DNA of 42,773 bases from Desulfobacterales bacterium (GTDB lineage Bacteria > Desulfobacterota > Desulfobacteria > Desulfobacterales > JASJAZ01). The stretch spans positions 1-42,773 of the forward strand of contig JASJAZ010000023.1 of assembly GCA_030066785.1 (NCBI GenBank). Reading direction: 5' to 3'. The position numbers were made by a program, and so were the translations under genes. The notes below the pieces were generated by a model. That model ran no database searches. It worked only from the letters and a program-made list of their open reading frames with translations, and was not told the origin of the DNA. Within the stretch, counting starts at the first letter, position 1, and each line of letters starts with the position of its first letter. This document shows, one piece after another, positions 24,029-32,966 of the stretch.

Positions 24029-26209
24029 TTACTTCGAGGCGGCTATATTTGACTGCAAAAACTGAGCAAGTCCTGTCTGTCTCTGGTGCGGTTTATCATT
24101 GGTCAAAGCAATTTCGAGTGCTTTTGGGGAACCAATAAGTACGGCGACTTTTTTAGCGCGTGTTATCGCCGTATATAGTAGATTACGTTGAAGCAGTGGA
24201 TAGTGCTGGGTTGTTAATGGCATAATGACGGCGGGGTATTCGGATCCTTGAGACTTGTGTACAGAGATGGCATATGCCAGCGACAATTCCTCCAATTCAT
24301 CAAACTCATAGAAGACCATCCGGCCGTCATAATCAACAGAGAGCTCAGATTTATCACCATCAACTGTTTGTACAATGCCGATATCGCCATTAAAAACTTC
24401 TTTCTGATAATTGTTTTTTAAATGCATAACTTTGTCGCCTGTTCTAAAACGGCTTTTACTAGTACTGGTTGATCCTCTTGGATTCAAAGTCGCTTGCATT
24501 AAATGATTCAGGTTAATTGTGCCCACGGCACCGCGATGCATGGGGGTCAACACTTGGATGTCATAAACTGGATGCAAATTATGTTGTGATGAAATTTGTT
24601 GAATACATATCTCAACGACATGTTTTGCGGCGTTAATCGGGTCACTATCTTGAATGAAATAAAATTCAGGAAGATTATTCTGCTGGGCAGCATCGTCAAA
24701 TTGCAGTGACTCACCATTTCGGATGCGATGCGCATTCACAATAATGTTGCTTTCAGAGGCTTGCCGAAAGATTTGGCTTAGCTCAAAGATAGGAATGAGC
24801 CCCGATTTAATCATATCTGCCAATATATTGCCCGGTCCCACTGGTGGCAATTGAAATACATCACCGACAAAAATGAGCACGGCTTTTAAGCGCACCGCTT
24901 TGACTAAATAGTAGGTCAATAAGGCGTCCATCATAGAAGCCTCGTCAATAATAATGACATCCGCGCTAAGCGGGTTGTTTTCATCGTACTCAAAGTAGCC
25001 GCTTGCGAAGTTGAATCCAAGCAGGCGGTGAAGCGTGAAGGTTTTCCGATTGGTTACCTGGGCCAGCCGCCGTGCGGCGCGACCAGTAGGCGTGGCCAGC
25101 ACGGTTTTGCAGCCCAATTTTTCAAACAATACCGTTATTGCCCGAATCAAGGTGGTTTTGCCCGTTCCCGGTCCACCGGTGATGACCGCCACCCGATGGT
25201 GTAAAAGATTGACAAGGATATTCATCTGTGGCGGTGATAATTGGATGGCCATTTGGTTCAAAATGTGATCGTCGATGAACTTGGTTGCAATTGCCGGAAA
25301 ATTCATTGGGACTGTCTGCATAGCGTGCAGTCGTCGAGCGATAGCGGTTTCAGCTTCATATAATAATGGCGGGTAAATGACCGTGGACGATACTGGCGCC
25401 TCAAACTGATGCCGCACCAATTCCTGATGGTCTACCATTTGATTCAGCATGTCGGCAGTCTGTTCCGGATCGATGTGAAATTGTTCAAAACAGGTCTGCT
25501 GCAAGCGGTCCTCCTCCTGCCACAAATTTCCATCGGCCACCGTCTGATCCATCAAATATAGAAGACACGCCTTGACGCGATGGGGGTCATCGGATGCCAG
25601 GCCTTGGTTTTGGGCTAGGGTGTCGGCGATGATAAAGCCGATATCGGCAAGATCGGATACCAATCGATACGGTTCATCTTTAAGTACGCTAAGGGCATCG
25701 GTGCCATAGGCTTTAAGGATTCGAGCACTATAAGCGGGTTGGATGCCGTTTGCTTGTAAAAATGTCATCAATTGACGTGCGACTTGGTTTTTTTTCCAGT
25801 CCTGCGCAATAGTTTCAGCGGTTTTAAGACCGATTCCCTTGATTTGTATTAGCTTGTGAGGATCGTTTTCGATAATGTGCAATGTTTGGGAACCAAATTG
25901 TTCAATAATACGCTTGGCCGTTTTCGATCCGACACCTTTCACAGCGCCTGATGTTAGATACGTGCGTATGCCATTGATCGAGGAGGGTAAAACGGATTCA
26001 AAAGATTGGATTTGTAATTGCTGGCCGTATTTGGGGTGTGATTGCCATTGCCCGTGAATTGTGAGGTTCTCGCCAATGGTCGGGTTTGGCATGGTGCCGG
26101 TAATGCTGATCAAGCTATGGGTGCTTCGCACCCGCAACCGGGCAACCGTAAAGTGATTGCTGGGGTTGTGATAAATGATATGCTCTAATTGCCCCTCGAT
26201 GTTGATCAT
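24029..26209 (-). CDS. recD2: RecD2-type ATP-dependent DNA helicase
   Basis: RecD2 is a 5'-3' SF1B helicase that acts without RecBC, in DNA repair and fork restart. The 726-residue protein has the N-terminal OB-like domain (about 1-80), helix-hairpin-helix motifs (GVGSKTAKRI 92-101, GIGLKTAETI 125-134), Walker A GGPGTGKTT (345-353), ATPTGRAARR (372-381), Walker B IIDEASMMD (420-428), GDVFQLPPVGPGN and the C-terminal HKSQGSEYPAV block. The long N-terminal part separates RecD2 from RecD. ATG 26209 overlaps the gmhB stop by 4 bases (ATGA), so it is cotranslated. It ends the minus-strand run that begins with hsp20. Confidence 0.95.
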   Translation of the reverse strand: MINIEGQLEHIIYHNPSNHFTVARLRVRSTHSLISITGTMPNPTIGENLTIHGQWQSHPKYGQQLQIQSFESVLPSSINGIRTYLTSGAVKGVGSKTAKRIIEQFGSQTLHIIENDPHKLIQIKGIGLKTAETIAQDWKKNQVARQLMTFLQANGIQPAYSARILKAYGTDALSVLKDEPYRLVSDLADIGFIIADTLAQNQGLASDDPHRVKACLLYLMDQTVADGNLWQEEDRLQQTCFEQFHIDPEQTADMLNQMVDHQELVRHQFEAPVSSTVIYPPLLYEAETAIARRLHAMQTVPMNFPAIATKFIDDHILNQMAIQLSPPQMNILVNLLHHRVAVITGGPGTGKTTLIRAITVLFEKLGCKTVLATPTGRAARRLAQVTNRKTFTLHRLLGFNFASGYFEYDENNPLSADVIIIDEASMMDALLTYYLVKAVRLKAVLIFVGDVFQLPPVGPGNILADMIKSGLIPIFELSQIFRQASESNIIVNAHRIRNGESLQFDDAAQQNNLPEFYFIQDSDPINAAKHVVEICIQQISSQHNLHPVYDIQVLTPMHRGAVGTINLNHLMQATLNPRGSTSTSKSRFRTGDKVMHLKNNYQKEVFNGDIGIVQTVDGDKSELSVDYDGRMVFYEFDELEELSLAYAISVHKSQGSEYPAVIMPLTTQHYPLLQRNLLYTAITRAKKVAVLIGSPKALEIALTNDKPHQRQTGLAQFLQSNIAASK

Positions 26210-26787
26210 GTGCCAAGACTACCAGCTGTGAGCGGTTGATCGACAATCCACTGAACAGCGGCAAAAAGATCCCGAGCGATATAATCCGGAGAGAGCTTTA
26301 ACTGATCCAGCTGCTTGCAGGCCAATGTACCCTTGCCAGTTAATACCAGTACGCTCCGCCCACAACCGGCATTTTGAGCACATTCCATATCGGTTGCGCT
26401 ATCACCCATCATTGTGGTGTCGGCAAGATCGATGTTATACTTGTGCACTGCCTGTTCCAGCAGGCCGATACGTGGTTTGCGACAGCTACAAACATCATCA
26501 GGGTGGTGGGGGCAAAAAAAGATGTCATGGATTTTACCCCCATGCGCCGAAACGATCTGTATGAGACGATGGTGTATCTCATTGAGCGTATTTTTAGCAA
26601 TCAATTTTCGACCAATGGCTGATTGGTTGGTGGTGATAATGACTTGGAACTTGTTTTGATGCAATATGGAGAGTGCGCTTAAAGTGTTTGGTAAAAAGAC
26701 AAATTCCGCCCAACTTTTGATGTAGTCAGGGGAATCGTAGTTGATCACGCCGTCGCGATCAAGAAATACTACTTTGCGGAATGCCAT
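26206..26787 (-). CDS. gmhB: D,D-heptose 1,7-bisphosphate phosphatase (GmhB)
   Basis: GmhB removes the 7-phosphate of D-glycero-D-manno-heptose 1,7-bisphosphate on the route to ADP-heptose for LPS. The 193-residue protein is a HAD phosphatase: DxD motif FLDRDGVIN with Asp10 and Asp12, T/S motif ITTNQSAIGR (51-60), the zinc loop CPHHPDDVCSC (Cys92, His94, Cys100, Cys102), CRKP Lys and the final GDSATDMECA. The zinc loop is diagnostic against histidinol-phosphate phosphatase. ATGA overlap with recD2 downstream and 31 bases after rlpA point to one transcript. Confidence 0.92.
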   Translation of the reverse strand: MAFRKVVFLDRDGVINYDSPDYIKSWAEFVFLPNTLSALSILHQNKFQVIITTNQSAIGRKLIAKNTLNEIHHRLIQIVSAHGGKIHDIFFCPHHPDDVCSCRKPRIGLLEQAVHKYNIDLADTTMMGDSATDMECAQNAGCGRSVLVLTGKGTLACKQLDQLKLSPDYIARDLFAAVQWIVDQPLTAGSLGT

Positions 26788-26818
26788 TAAAACAGGAGAC
26801 TTTCGCTACTAATTCGAT

Positions 26819-27598
26819 TTATTCAGCCACGGCAAAGGCATTGGGATAGCCATCGCGAACTAAAGTCGCTTTGTATTCACGGGCCGCATCTAAAGTATTG
26901 AAACGACCAACGCGCACTTTGTAGGGGACACCATCGCCTTTATCTAGTATCTGGATACGAACATCTTTATACATGCGGGCCAGTTGCAGCCGCTGGTGTT
27001 CGGCATTTTTACGTTCACGATATGCACCTACCTGTACCGTAAAATTACCCTTATGGTAGTCAATTTGTTGATAAGCATGGCGGCTTTTGTCGCTGGCGGT
27101 GGTTCGATCTAAAATGCCCAATGCTACAATTTTTACCGGTGCCGTGCCGGGACCGACCAGTCCGATTTTTTTGGCGGCGCCATAAGACAAATCAATTATG
27201 CGGCCTTGGATAAAAGGTCCACGATCGTTAATACGGACGTCCAAACGTCGCCCATTGGCTAAATTGTGGACCCGTACCCAGGTTCCGAAGGGCAGTGTTT
27301 TGTGGGCGGCTGAAATACCGTACATATCATAAATTTCACCATTGGCTGTTCGGCGTCCGTGAAATTTTTTCCCATACCAGGAAGCCAATCCCTTTTGTTG
27401 AAAGCCTTTACTATGGGGCACCGGTTGGTACCATTGGTGACCGATTTTATAGGGTTCGGGATAACCGGGCGGGGGCGTCGGTGGCGGTGATGATGATGGG
27501 TGTGACACACAGGCCAGCAACCCAAAAAAAATCACCAGGCCTATAAGCCCCAGAGGCAGGTAGATAGCGAAATGGCGTTTGGCAACTGATTTGATCAT
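26819..27598 (-). CDS. rlpA: RlpA-family septal ring lytic transglycosylase lipoprotein
   Basis: RlpA cleaves naked peptidoglycan glycan strands in division. The start ATG 27598 gives a lipoprotein signal with lipobox LLAC and Cys30; the frame stays open to TTG 27649. The 259-residue protein has a Pro-rich linker (about 33-48), the double-psi beta barrel domain (about 65-165: GLASWYGKKFHGRRTANGE, AAHKTLPFGTWVRV, INDRGPF) and a C-terminal SPOR domain (about 183-258, FTVQVGAYRERKNAEHQ) that binds denuded septal peptidoglycan. No good ribosome site precedes it; a 20-codon frame (27657-27595) ends by ATGA overlap at its start and could couple translation. It lies 114 bases after lon. Confidence 0.93.
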   Translation of the reverse strand: MIKSVAKRHFAIYLPLGLIGLVIFFGLLACVSHPSSSPPPTPPPGYPEPYKIGHQWYQPVPHSKGFQQKGLASWYGKKFHGRRTANGEIYDMYGISAAHKTLPFGTWVRVHNLANGRRLDVRINDRGPFIQGRIIDLSYGAAKKIGLVGPGTAPVKIVALGILDRTTASDKSRHAYQQIDYHKGNFTVQVGAYRERKNAEHQRLQLARMYKDVRIQILDKGDGVPYKVRVGRFNTLDAAREYKATLVRDGYPNAFAVAE

Positions 27599-27712
27599 TG
27601 AACACGTGTCAGAATGGGACGAAAAGTCGGCTGCTGAATCAACCCCCAAACGCCCATTTTATGTTCCGTCTAATTTTTCATTATGGATTATTCGTGCGTT
27701 TTCGGGCGATTG

Positions 27713-30070
27713 CTAGTTGGCTGAAAATGCCAGGCTGATAACATCAATCATTTTATTAACGAAATGAAAGGAGATATCTTTCTGTACCTTTTTCGGTATG
27801 TCTTCCAAATCTTTTTCGTTCCATTTGGGAAGAATAAGTGTCTTTATGCCAGCACGATGGGCTGCCAACACTTTTTCTTTAATGCCGCCGACGGGCAACA
27901 CCTGCCCCCGCAGGGTTATTTCGCCTGTCATGGCCAAATCTTTCTTGATGGTTTGATTTTTCAGCAGTGATGTTAAGGCCGTTAGCATGGTTACGCCGGC
28001 GGATGGACCATCTTTAGGAATAGCACCGGCGGGGATATGAATATGAATATCTTTTGTATCAAAAAAATCTTCATCAATACCGAGCATTTTGGCGTTGGTG
28101 CGAATAAAGCTCAAAGCCGCCGTGGCGGATTCTTTCATGACATCGCCCAATTGTCCGGTCAAGGTTAAGCCTTTTTTACCTTTCATGGCCGTTGCCTCTA
28201 TAAAAAGCAATTCACCCCCCGTCTGAGTCCAGGCCAATCCCATGGCCACACCCGGCGTGGACGTTCGTTCTTTTCTCTCCGTGTTGAGGCGTACCGGCCC
28301 TAAGTATTTGGCAACATTATTAACAGTTATATTGACAGATTTTACGCGACCTTCTGCGATTTGAGCCGCCACGCCACGGCAAATATTGGCAACTTCACGC
28401 TCTAAGTTACGCAGTCCTGCTTCACGCGTATAACCGTTAATAACAGATTTGACTGCTCCCGTAGTAAAATGGATCTGGTCCGCTTTCAATCCATGCTCTT
28501 TGCGCTGTCGAGGGATGAGATAACGGTTGACGATCTTTATTTTTTCATCAACCGTGTAGCCCAGCAGCATTAAAACCTCCATTCGGTCGCGCAAAGCCGG
28601 TGGAATGGTGTCCAGAATATTGGCAGTGGTAATAAACATAACTTTGGAAAGATCAAACGGAACATCCAAATAATGATCGGTAAAGGTGAAATTTTGTTCC
28701 GGGTCAAGCACCTCCAGAAGGGCCGAGGACGGATCGCCCCGGAAATCGCTCCCTACTTTGTCAATTTCATCCAACATAAAGACCGGATTATCGGAACCGG
28801 CGCGGCGTAAGCCTTGCACAATGCGCCCCGGCAAAGCCCCCACGTAGGTTCGACGATGGCCTCGGATTTCGGCTTCGTCTCTAACACCACCGAGTGAGAT
28901 GCGATGGAACTTCCGGCCCAAAGCTCTTGCAATCGAAGCACCCAACGAAGTTTTACCAGTGCCTGGAGGGCCGGCAAAGCAGAGTATCGGTCCTTTGGAT
29001 TCTGGTCTCAGTTTGCGTACGGCCAAATATTCCAATATACGCTTTTTCGGCTTCTCAAGGCCATAATGATCTTCATCCAGCACCTTACGTGCTTTTTTGA
29101 TATCTAAATTATCTTTGGTGCCTGTGTGCCACGGCAGTGACGTAATCCAGTCCAAGTAGGTCGTTGCCACGGTATACTCGGCTGAGGAAGGGTGCATACG
29201 GGAGAGTCGATTCAGCTCTCTCTCAGCCTCTTTGGCGGCTTCCTCCGGCAGATCTAATTCAGCAATTTTAGTCTTATAATCGTCAATTTCTACAGATTCC
29301 TCATCGGTTTCACCCAATTCTTCCCTTATAGCTTTAAGCTGTTGCCGTAAATAATACTCGCGTTGTTTTTTGTCCATATCGCCTTTAACTTGCGATTGAA
29401 TTTTATTACCCAGTTCCAGAATCTCCATCTGGTTATTCACGATTTTAAGAACTTCCTTTAAACGGGTATTAACATTACTAATTTCTAATATTTGCTGTTT
29501 GTCGTTTATTGAGGCATTAATGGTTGAGGCCACCATATCGGCTAAAATACCAGGTTCTTGAATGGATTTGGCCATGGCCCAGACTTCCTTAGGAAGACCA
29601 GGTGATAGTTCAACAATTTTGCCAAACTGGTTTAATAAATTGTTCTTCAGGGCTTCGGTCTCCTTATCTTTTATTTCTATATCCTTGATGTGGTCGACTT
29701 TGGCTTTTAGATATGGTTTTTGAGCCGTATATTCTTTTACTTTAAAGCGACTCAAACCCTGCACCAGCAGTTGCGTTCGATTGTCTTCGGTTTTGGCCAT
29801 TTTGATGATCAGAGCACTGGTGCCGATGGCAAACAAATCATTTTGGGGCGCCTTGCTTTCCTTTTCCTTAGACTGCGTTTTAGATACCAATAGTCCGACA
29901 ATTCGGTCTTTGGCCATCGCTTGATCGACTAGTTTTATAGAGTCGTCCTGCATGACCACGAGCGGCAACACCATCTTTGGAAACAGGGCTGCATCGAACA
30001 ATGGAAGGATGGGTAATGTTTCGGGTATATTGTCAGTAGTCATGTCTAAAGGTGAACGCTGATCAGTCAT
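27713..30070 (-). CDS. lon: ATP-dependent Lon protease
   Basis: Lon degrades misfolded and regulatory proteins in the cytosol. The 785-residue protein has the N-terminal Lon domain (about 18-215), a coiled-coil part with [18 protein letters not shown], the AAA+ module with Walker [10 protein letters not shown] and Walker [10 protein letters not shown], and the protease domain with Ser690 (KDGPSAG) and Lys733 (GIKEKVLAA), 43 residues apart as in E. coli Lon. GGGAGG precedes the ATG. It follows hsp20 by 85 bases on the same strand, a pairing that matches both being heat-shock proteins. Confidence 0.97.
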   Translation of the reverse strand: MTDQRSPLDMTTDNIPETLPILPLFDAALFPKMVLPLVVMQDDSIKLVDQAMAKDRIVGLLVSKTQSKEKESKAPQNDLFAIGTSALIIKMAKTEDNRTQLLVQGLSRFKVKEYTAQKPYLKAKVDHIKDIEIKDKETEALKNNLLNQFGKIVELSPGLPKEVWAMAKSIQEPGILADMVASTINASINDKQQILEISNVNTRLKEVLKIVNNQMEILELGNKIQSQVKGDMDKKQREYYLRQQLKAIREELGETDEESVEIDDYKTKIAELDLPEEAAKEAERELNRLSRMHPSSAEYTVATTYLDWITSLPWHTGTKDNLDIKKARKVLDEDHYGLEKPKKRILEYLAVRKLRPESKGPILCFAGPPGTGKTSLGASIARALGRKFHRISLGGVRDEAEIRGHRRTYVGALPGRIVQGLRRAGSDNPVFMLDEIDKVGSDFRGDPSSALLEVLDPEQNFTFTDHYLDVPFDLSKVMFITTANILDTIPPALRDRMEVLMLLGYTVDEKIKIVNRYLIPRQRKEHGLKADQIHFTTGAVKSVINGYTREAGLRNLEREVANICRGVAAQIAEGRVKSVNITVNNVAKYLGPVRLNTERKERTSTPGVAMGLAWTQTGGELLFIEATAMKGKKGLTLTGQLGDVMKESATAALSFIRTNAKMLGIDEDFFDTKDIHIHIPAGAIPKDGPSAGVTMLTALTSLLKNQTIKKDLAMTGEITLRGQVLPVGGIKEKVLAAHRAGIKTLILPKWNEKDLEDIPKKVQKDISFHFVNKMIDVISLAFSAN

Positions 30071-30155
30071 GGATTACCTCCCAAATATTGGCTGCGAAGA
30101 ACCAATGGAATTACCTTTGAAGAACACCAAAATAATGTCCTGGAGTCCAATATTA

Positions 30156-30602
30156 TTATTCATCTGAAATAGGAATGCGATGGACTTCATCAAGCTTTAA
30201 TTTGCCCAACCGAATTTCGAGAAATCCATTTGAATACGCTGAAGATACAATTTCAGTGTCGATAGGAGCTGGTAAAAAAAGAACCCGCTCAAACTGGCCG
30301 TATTGAATTTCAGCCAATCGATAAGTTGAATTTTCCAGCCTGGTCATAGCGCGACGGTGTCCGTAAATTCTTACGGCCTTGCGGTTTATTTCAACGCCCA
30401 AATCTTCCTTGTCTACTCCAGCAATTTCAGCCCGGATAATAATGTCATCCGGTGTTTCGCAAATGTCCATTGGCGGATTCCAGGCCCGTTCGCATAGCGT
30501 GAACCGCGGATTTAACGAACGAAACATTTCCTCCACAGTTTGTTCAAAACGAGAGGAAAATGGATCAGAATCATCGCCAAATCGAATTTTTATATAGTCC
30601 AT
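30156..30602 (-). CDS. Small heat-shock protein, Hsp20/alpha-crystallin family (upstream of lon)
   Basis: Hsp20 proteins hold unfolding proteins as large oligomers. ATG 30602 is chosen: AGGAG is 6 bases before it, and the frame's longer reading up to 30821 covers the promoter region and is unlike the family. The 148-residue protein has an alpha-crystallin domain (about 45-140) with ETPDDIIIRAEIAGVDKEDLGVEI-type strands and GFLEIRLGKLK, and the C-terminal I-x-I anchor in HRIPISDE. It starts a minus-strand unit with lon. It shares a 362-base divergent region with the second hsp20 at 30965. Confidence 0.9.
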   Translation of the reverse strand: MDYIKIRFGDDSDPFSSRFEQTVEEMFRSLNPRFTLCERAWNPPMDICETPDDIIIRAEIAGVDKEDLGVEINRKAVRIYGHRRAMTRLENSTYRLAEIQYGQFERVLFLPAPIDTEIVSSAYSNGFLEIRLGKLKLDEVHRIPISDE

Positions 30603-30712
30603 TTCAGGCTCCTGGGATTTGCAATAAGGGTTGATAAAGGGATGCCAGCGCTGTTTTGAATCAAAACCTAACACGGCAACATAGGTTTGTAAAGGTGCTC
30701 GCACCGGGATCA

Positions 30713-30742
30713 AACATAGATCAAATGCGCTGTCATTGTCAA
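30713..30742 (-). promoter_or_regulatory. Promoter for the hsp20-lon unit
   Basis: On the minus strand TTGACA (30742-30737), 18 bases, TATGTT (30718-30713), about 110 bases before the hsp20 ATG. It looks sigma-70-like; a sigma-32-like CTTGAA...CCCCAT element was not seen. Confidence 0.5.
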
Positions 30743-30869
30743 AAAATAAATCCCGCTGAACAAGTGTGGATGTGTGTTTGCATAGGCGCTGCGGATGGTT
30801 TATTTTTAGCAAAAAGCACACCCGTGAATATCAAAACTATCAACCATGGCGGACTAGTGCCGCGAGGCG

Positions 30870-30899
30870 TTGACGCATGTGAAGCGACCGATGTATAGT
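30870..30899 (+). promoter_or_regulatory. Promoter for the plus-strand hsp20
   Basis: TTGACG (30870-30875), 18 bases, TATAGT (30894-30899), about 65 bases before the ATG at 30965. Sigma-70-like. Confidence 0.5.
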
Positions 30900-30964
30900 C
30901 ATTGAATATAGACACGTCAAATGAGATTCCAATGGGTTGAACGTATTGCAGAGGAGGTTTGTTT

Positions 30965-31414
30965 ATGACTATTATCAAATGGGATCCGTTTCGGGGCGTT
31001 TCTGAACTTCAGGATCGCATTAACCGTCTCTTTGAGGAATCGTTTCCCCAGACAAGTGAACATGGAGACGACGTTGTCCAATGTGACTGGCGCCCGCTTG
31101 TTGATGTATATGAAACCGCTGACTCTATTTTTGTGATGGTTGACCTGCCTGGTGTCAAAAAAGACAACGTTGCCGTGGAGGCTAAAGACAATGTTCTAAT
31201 TATCAAGGGGGAGCGACAGGTCAACGAGATTGTGGGTCAGGATGGCTATTTCCGTAAAGAGCGCAGCTGCGGCAATTTTTTTCGTTCCTTGACTTTTCAG
31301 GATACAATCGATCCCAGCAAAATCAAAGCCCGATTTAAGGATGGCGAACTAAAGATCGCAATCCAAAAATCAGAGCGTGATATGCCGAAAAAGATTGAAG
31401 TTAAAGTTGAATGA
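30965..31414 (+). CDS. Small heat-shock protein, Hsp20/alpha-crystallin family
   Basis: ATG 30965 follows GAGGAGG (30951-30957) by 7 bases; the TTG at 30959 is too close. The 149-residue protein begins TIIKWDPFRGVSELQDRINRLF, the usual class A Hsp20 start, and has the alpha-crystallin domain (about 40-135: WRPLVDVYETADSIFVMVDLPGV, GYFRKERSCGNFFRSL, KARFKDGELKIAI). The tail PKKIEVKVE has a relaxed I-x-V anchor. It is closer to the common bacterial Hsp18 type than the divergent paralogue at 30156, with only moderate identity between them. A good terminator follows. No second gene is cotranscribed. Confidence 0.94.
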   Translation: MTIIKWDPFRGVSELQDRINRLFEESFPQTSEHGDDVVQCDWRPLVDVYETADSIFVMVDLPGVKKDNVAVEAKDNVLIIKGERQVNEIVGQDGYFRKERSCGNFFRSLTFQDTIDPSKIKARFKDGELKIAIQKSERDMPKKIEVKVE

Positions 31415-31439
31415 ATCATCTGCGGACAGTTTTATTTCG

Positions 31440-31463
31440 CAGGTTGCCGCTGCAACCTGTTTT
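31440..31463 (+). terminator. Intrinsic terminator of the plus-strand hsp20
   Basis: CAGGTTGC (31440-31447), a four-base loop CGCT, and GCAACCTG (31452-31459) form a perfect 8-bp stem, followed by TTTT. It lies 25 bases after the stop codon. Confidence 0.8.
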
Positions 31464-31561
31464 GAAATGCAAGCAGTTTCGCAGCTGAGCCCCAAAAATA
31501 TACAATTGTAAATATTTGCTATCCTTTAAGGTGTTTTACCCTTCCTCTACATTGATGTTGT

Positions 31562-31726
31562 ATGCATGCGTACGTCGATACTAAGGTGGTTGAGCAGCGT
31601 GCCTATGAAATGAGATGGGTTTTTCGGCTTCCAAAGCGGTATCGTCATCGTGTCAATAATAAGTGGCAGAAGCTTTGGTTTTTATTCCGCAGATGCGGCG
31701 GTATAGATAAAGTAGGCATGGTTTGA
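31562..31726 (+). CDS. Possible small basic protein, 54 residues
   Basis: An open frame of 54 codons, ATG 31562 to TGA 31724-31726, encodes a strongly basic, Trp- and Arg-rich peptide (MRWVFRLPKRYRHRVNNKWQ from residue 17). No good ribosome site precedes either ATG and I recognise no family. It could be a chance frame or a decayed gene. It fills most of the gap before the MFS gene. Confidence 0.25.
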   Translation: MHAYVDTKVVEQRAYEMRWVFRLPKRYRHRVNNKWQKLWFLFRRCGGIDKVGMV

Positions 31727-31757
31727 AAAGACATTTCTCAGTCTGAATGAATGATCA

Positions 31758-32930
31758 GTGGATACAGCTTTGCGATTAAATGCTAAATGGACCATCAGAT
31801 CCCAGTATTTCATCTATTTTGGCGTGCTGGGTATTTTTTTACCGTATTTTAATCTGTATTGTTATCATCTTTCTTTCAGCGGACTGCAAATCGGCATTAT
31901 TTCAGCCGTCCGATCAATTACGCTGGCCCTATTTCCGGTGGTTTGGGGGATTTTTGCGGATCGATTCCATCTGCGTAGACCCATATACATAAGTTGCAAC
32001 ATCATCAGTACCGCTGTTTGGGCGCTATTGTTGTTAACCGACCAGTATATCGCCATATTATGCATCACGATCGCATACGGTATTTTCAGCTCGCCCCTCA
32101 TTTCCTTTCTGGAAGCCTTCACCATGGACATATTGGGTGCGGGTGGAGAAAAACAAAGCTACGGTCGAATAAGAGCCTGGGGCTCTATCAGCTTTATCGT
32201 TATCGTTATTGGGATGGGGCTAATAATCGATTCTTTTACAATCAGCATTATCATTCCTAGCATTTTGATCGGATCCATGATTCAATCAATGGTTTCGATC
32301 AATATTCCGAAAATTCAAAAACCGTCTTCGAAAGTGAAAAAGCCGAAGCTTGCCATTCTTTTCAAAAAACCGGTCGGATTGTTTTTGATGACCGCTTGTT
32401 TAATGCTGGTTAGCCATGGCACTTATTACGGTTTTTTTTCCATTCACCTGGAAAATTTGGGTTATGGTAAGACTTTTATCGGCTTTGCCTGGGCATTGGC
32501 GTCTGCGGCCGAAATTTTAATTATGCTAAAATCGCAGTACATATTTAGCCGATTCACATTGGAGCGTGTCCTTATATTTTCCTTTATGGTTGCAGCCATG
32601 CGCTGGCTGATCCTTTTTACGGCACAGTCCGCCTATATCATCATGCTATCGCAATTGCTTCATGCGGTAACTTACGGCACATTTCATATGGCTAGCATTT
32701 TGTATACCGATCGTCTCATGCCTAAACATGCCAAAACATTTGGGCAAGCAGCCAATAATTCAGTGACCTATGGACTTGGTTTAATGGTGGGATTTCTTTT
32801 TAATGGTCAGCTATTCGATATGGTGAGTTCACATACACTTTTTTTATTCAGCAGTATATTTGCGCTCAGCGGCGGTGTTTTATTTCTGGTGTTTACCTGG
32901 CGTTGGGCACCTGCCATCCAAACCCCATGA
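31758..32930 (+). CDS. MFS transporter, MFS_1-like (phenylpropionate/nucleoside-symporter-like branch)
   Basis: The 390-residue protein has about 12 hydrophobic segments. The start is GTG 31758 with no strong ribosome site; the first segment begins RSQYFIYFGVLGIFLPYFNLY, which is typical of the PF12832 (MFS_1_like) branch that includes 3-phenylpropionate permease HcaT and nucleoside symporters. Other marks are PVVWGIFADRFHLRRP (MFS motif A position between segments 2 and 3) and SYGRIRAWGSISFI (about residues 134-147). The substrate is unknown; no catabolic gene is adjacent. It converges with the MerA-like gene. Confidence 0.85.
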   Translation: MDTALRLNAKWTIRSQYFIYFGVLGIFLPYFNLYCYHLSFSGLQIGIISAVRSITLALFPVVWGIFADRFHLRRPIYISCNIISTAVWALLLLTDQYIAILCITIAYGIFSSPLISFLEAFTMDILGAGGEKQSYGRIRAWGSISFIVIVIGMGLIIDSFTISIIIPSILIGSMIQSMVSINIPKIQKPSSKVKKPKLAILFKKPVGLFLMTACLMLVSHGTYYGFFSIHLENLGYGKTFIGFAWALASAAEILIMLKSQYIFSRFTLERVLIFSFMVAAMRWLILFTAQSAYIIMLSQLLHAVTYGTFHMASILYTDRLMPKHAKTFGQAANNSVTYGLGLMVGFLFNGQLFDMVSSHTLFLFSSIFALSGGVLFLVFTWRWAPAIQTP

Positions 32931-32966
32931 CCCTGTTTGACAACGCTTTTTAAGTTTTTTGGCACT

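Noticed and set aside
24021-24065. 14-codon frame after a strong GAGGAGGGG site
   Set aside because: Overlaps the recD2 end and is too short to judge; probably chance.
30603-30821. N-terminal extension of the minus-strand hsp20
   Set aside because: It covers the promoter region and is unlike Hsp20; ATG 30602 has a good ribosome site.
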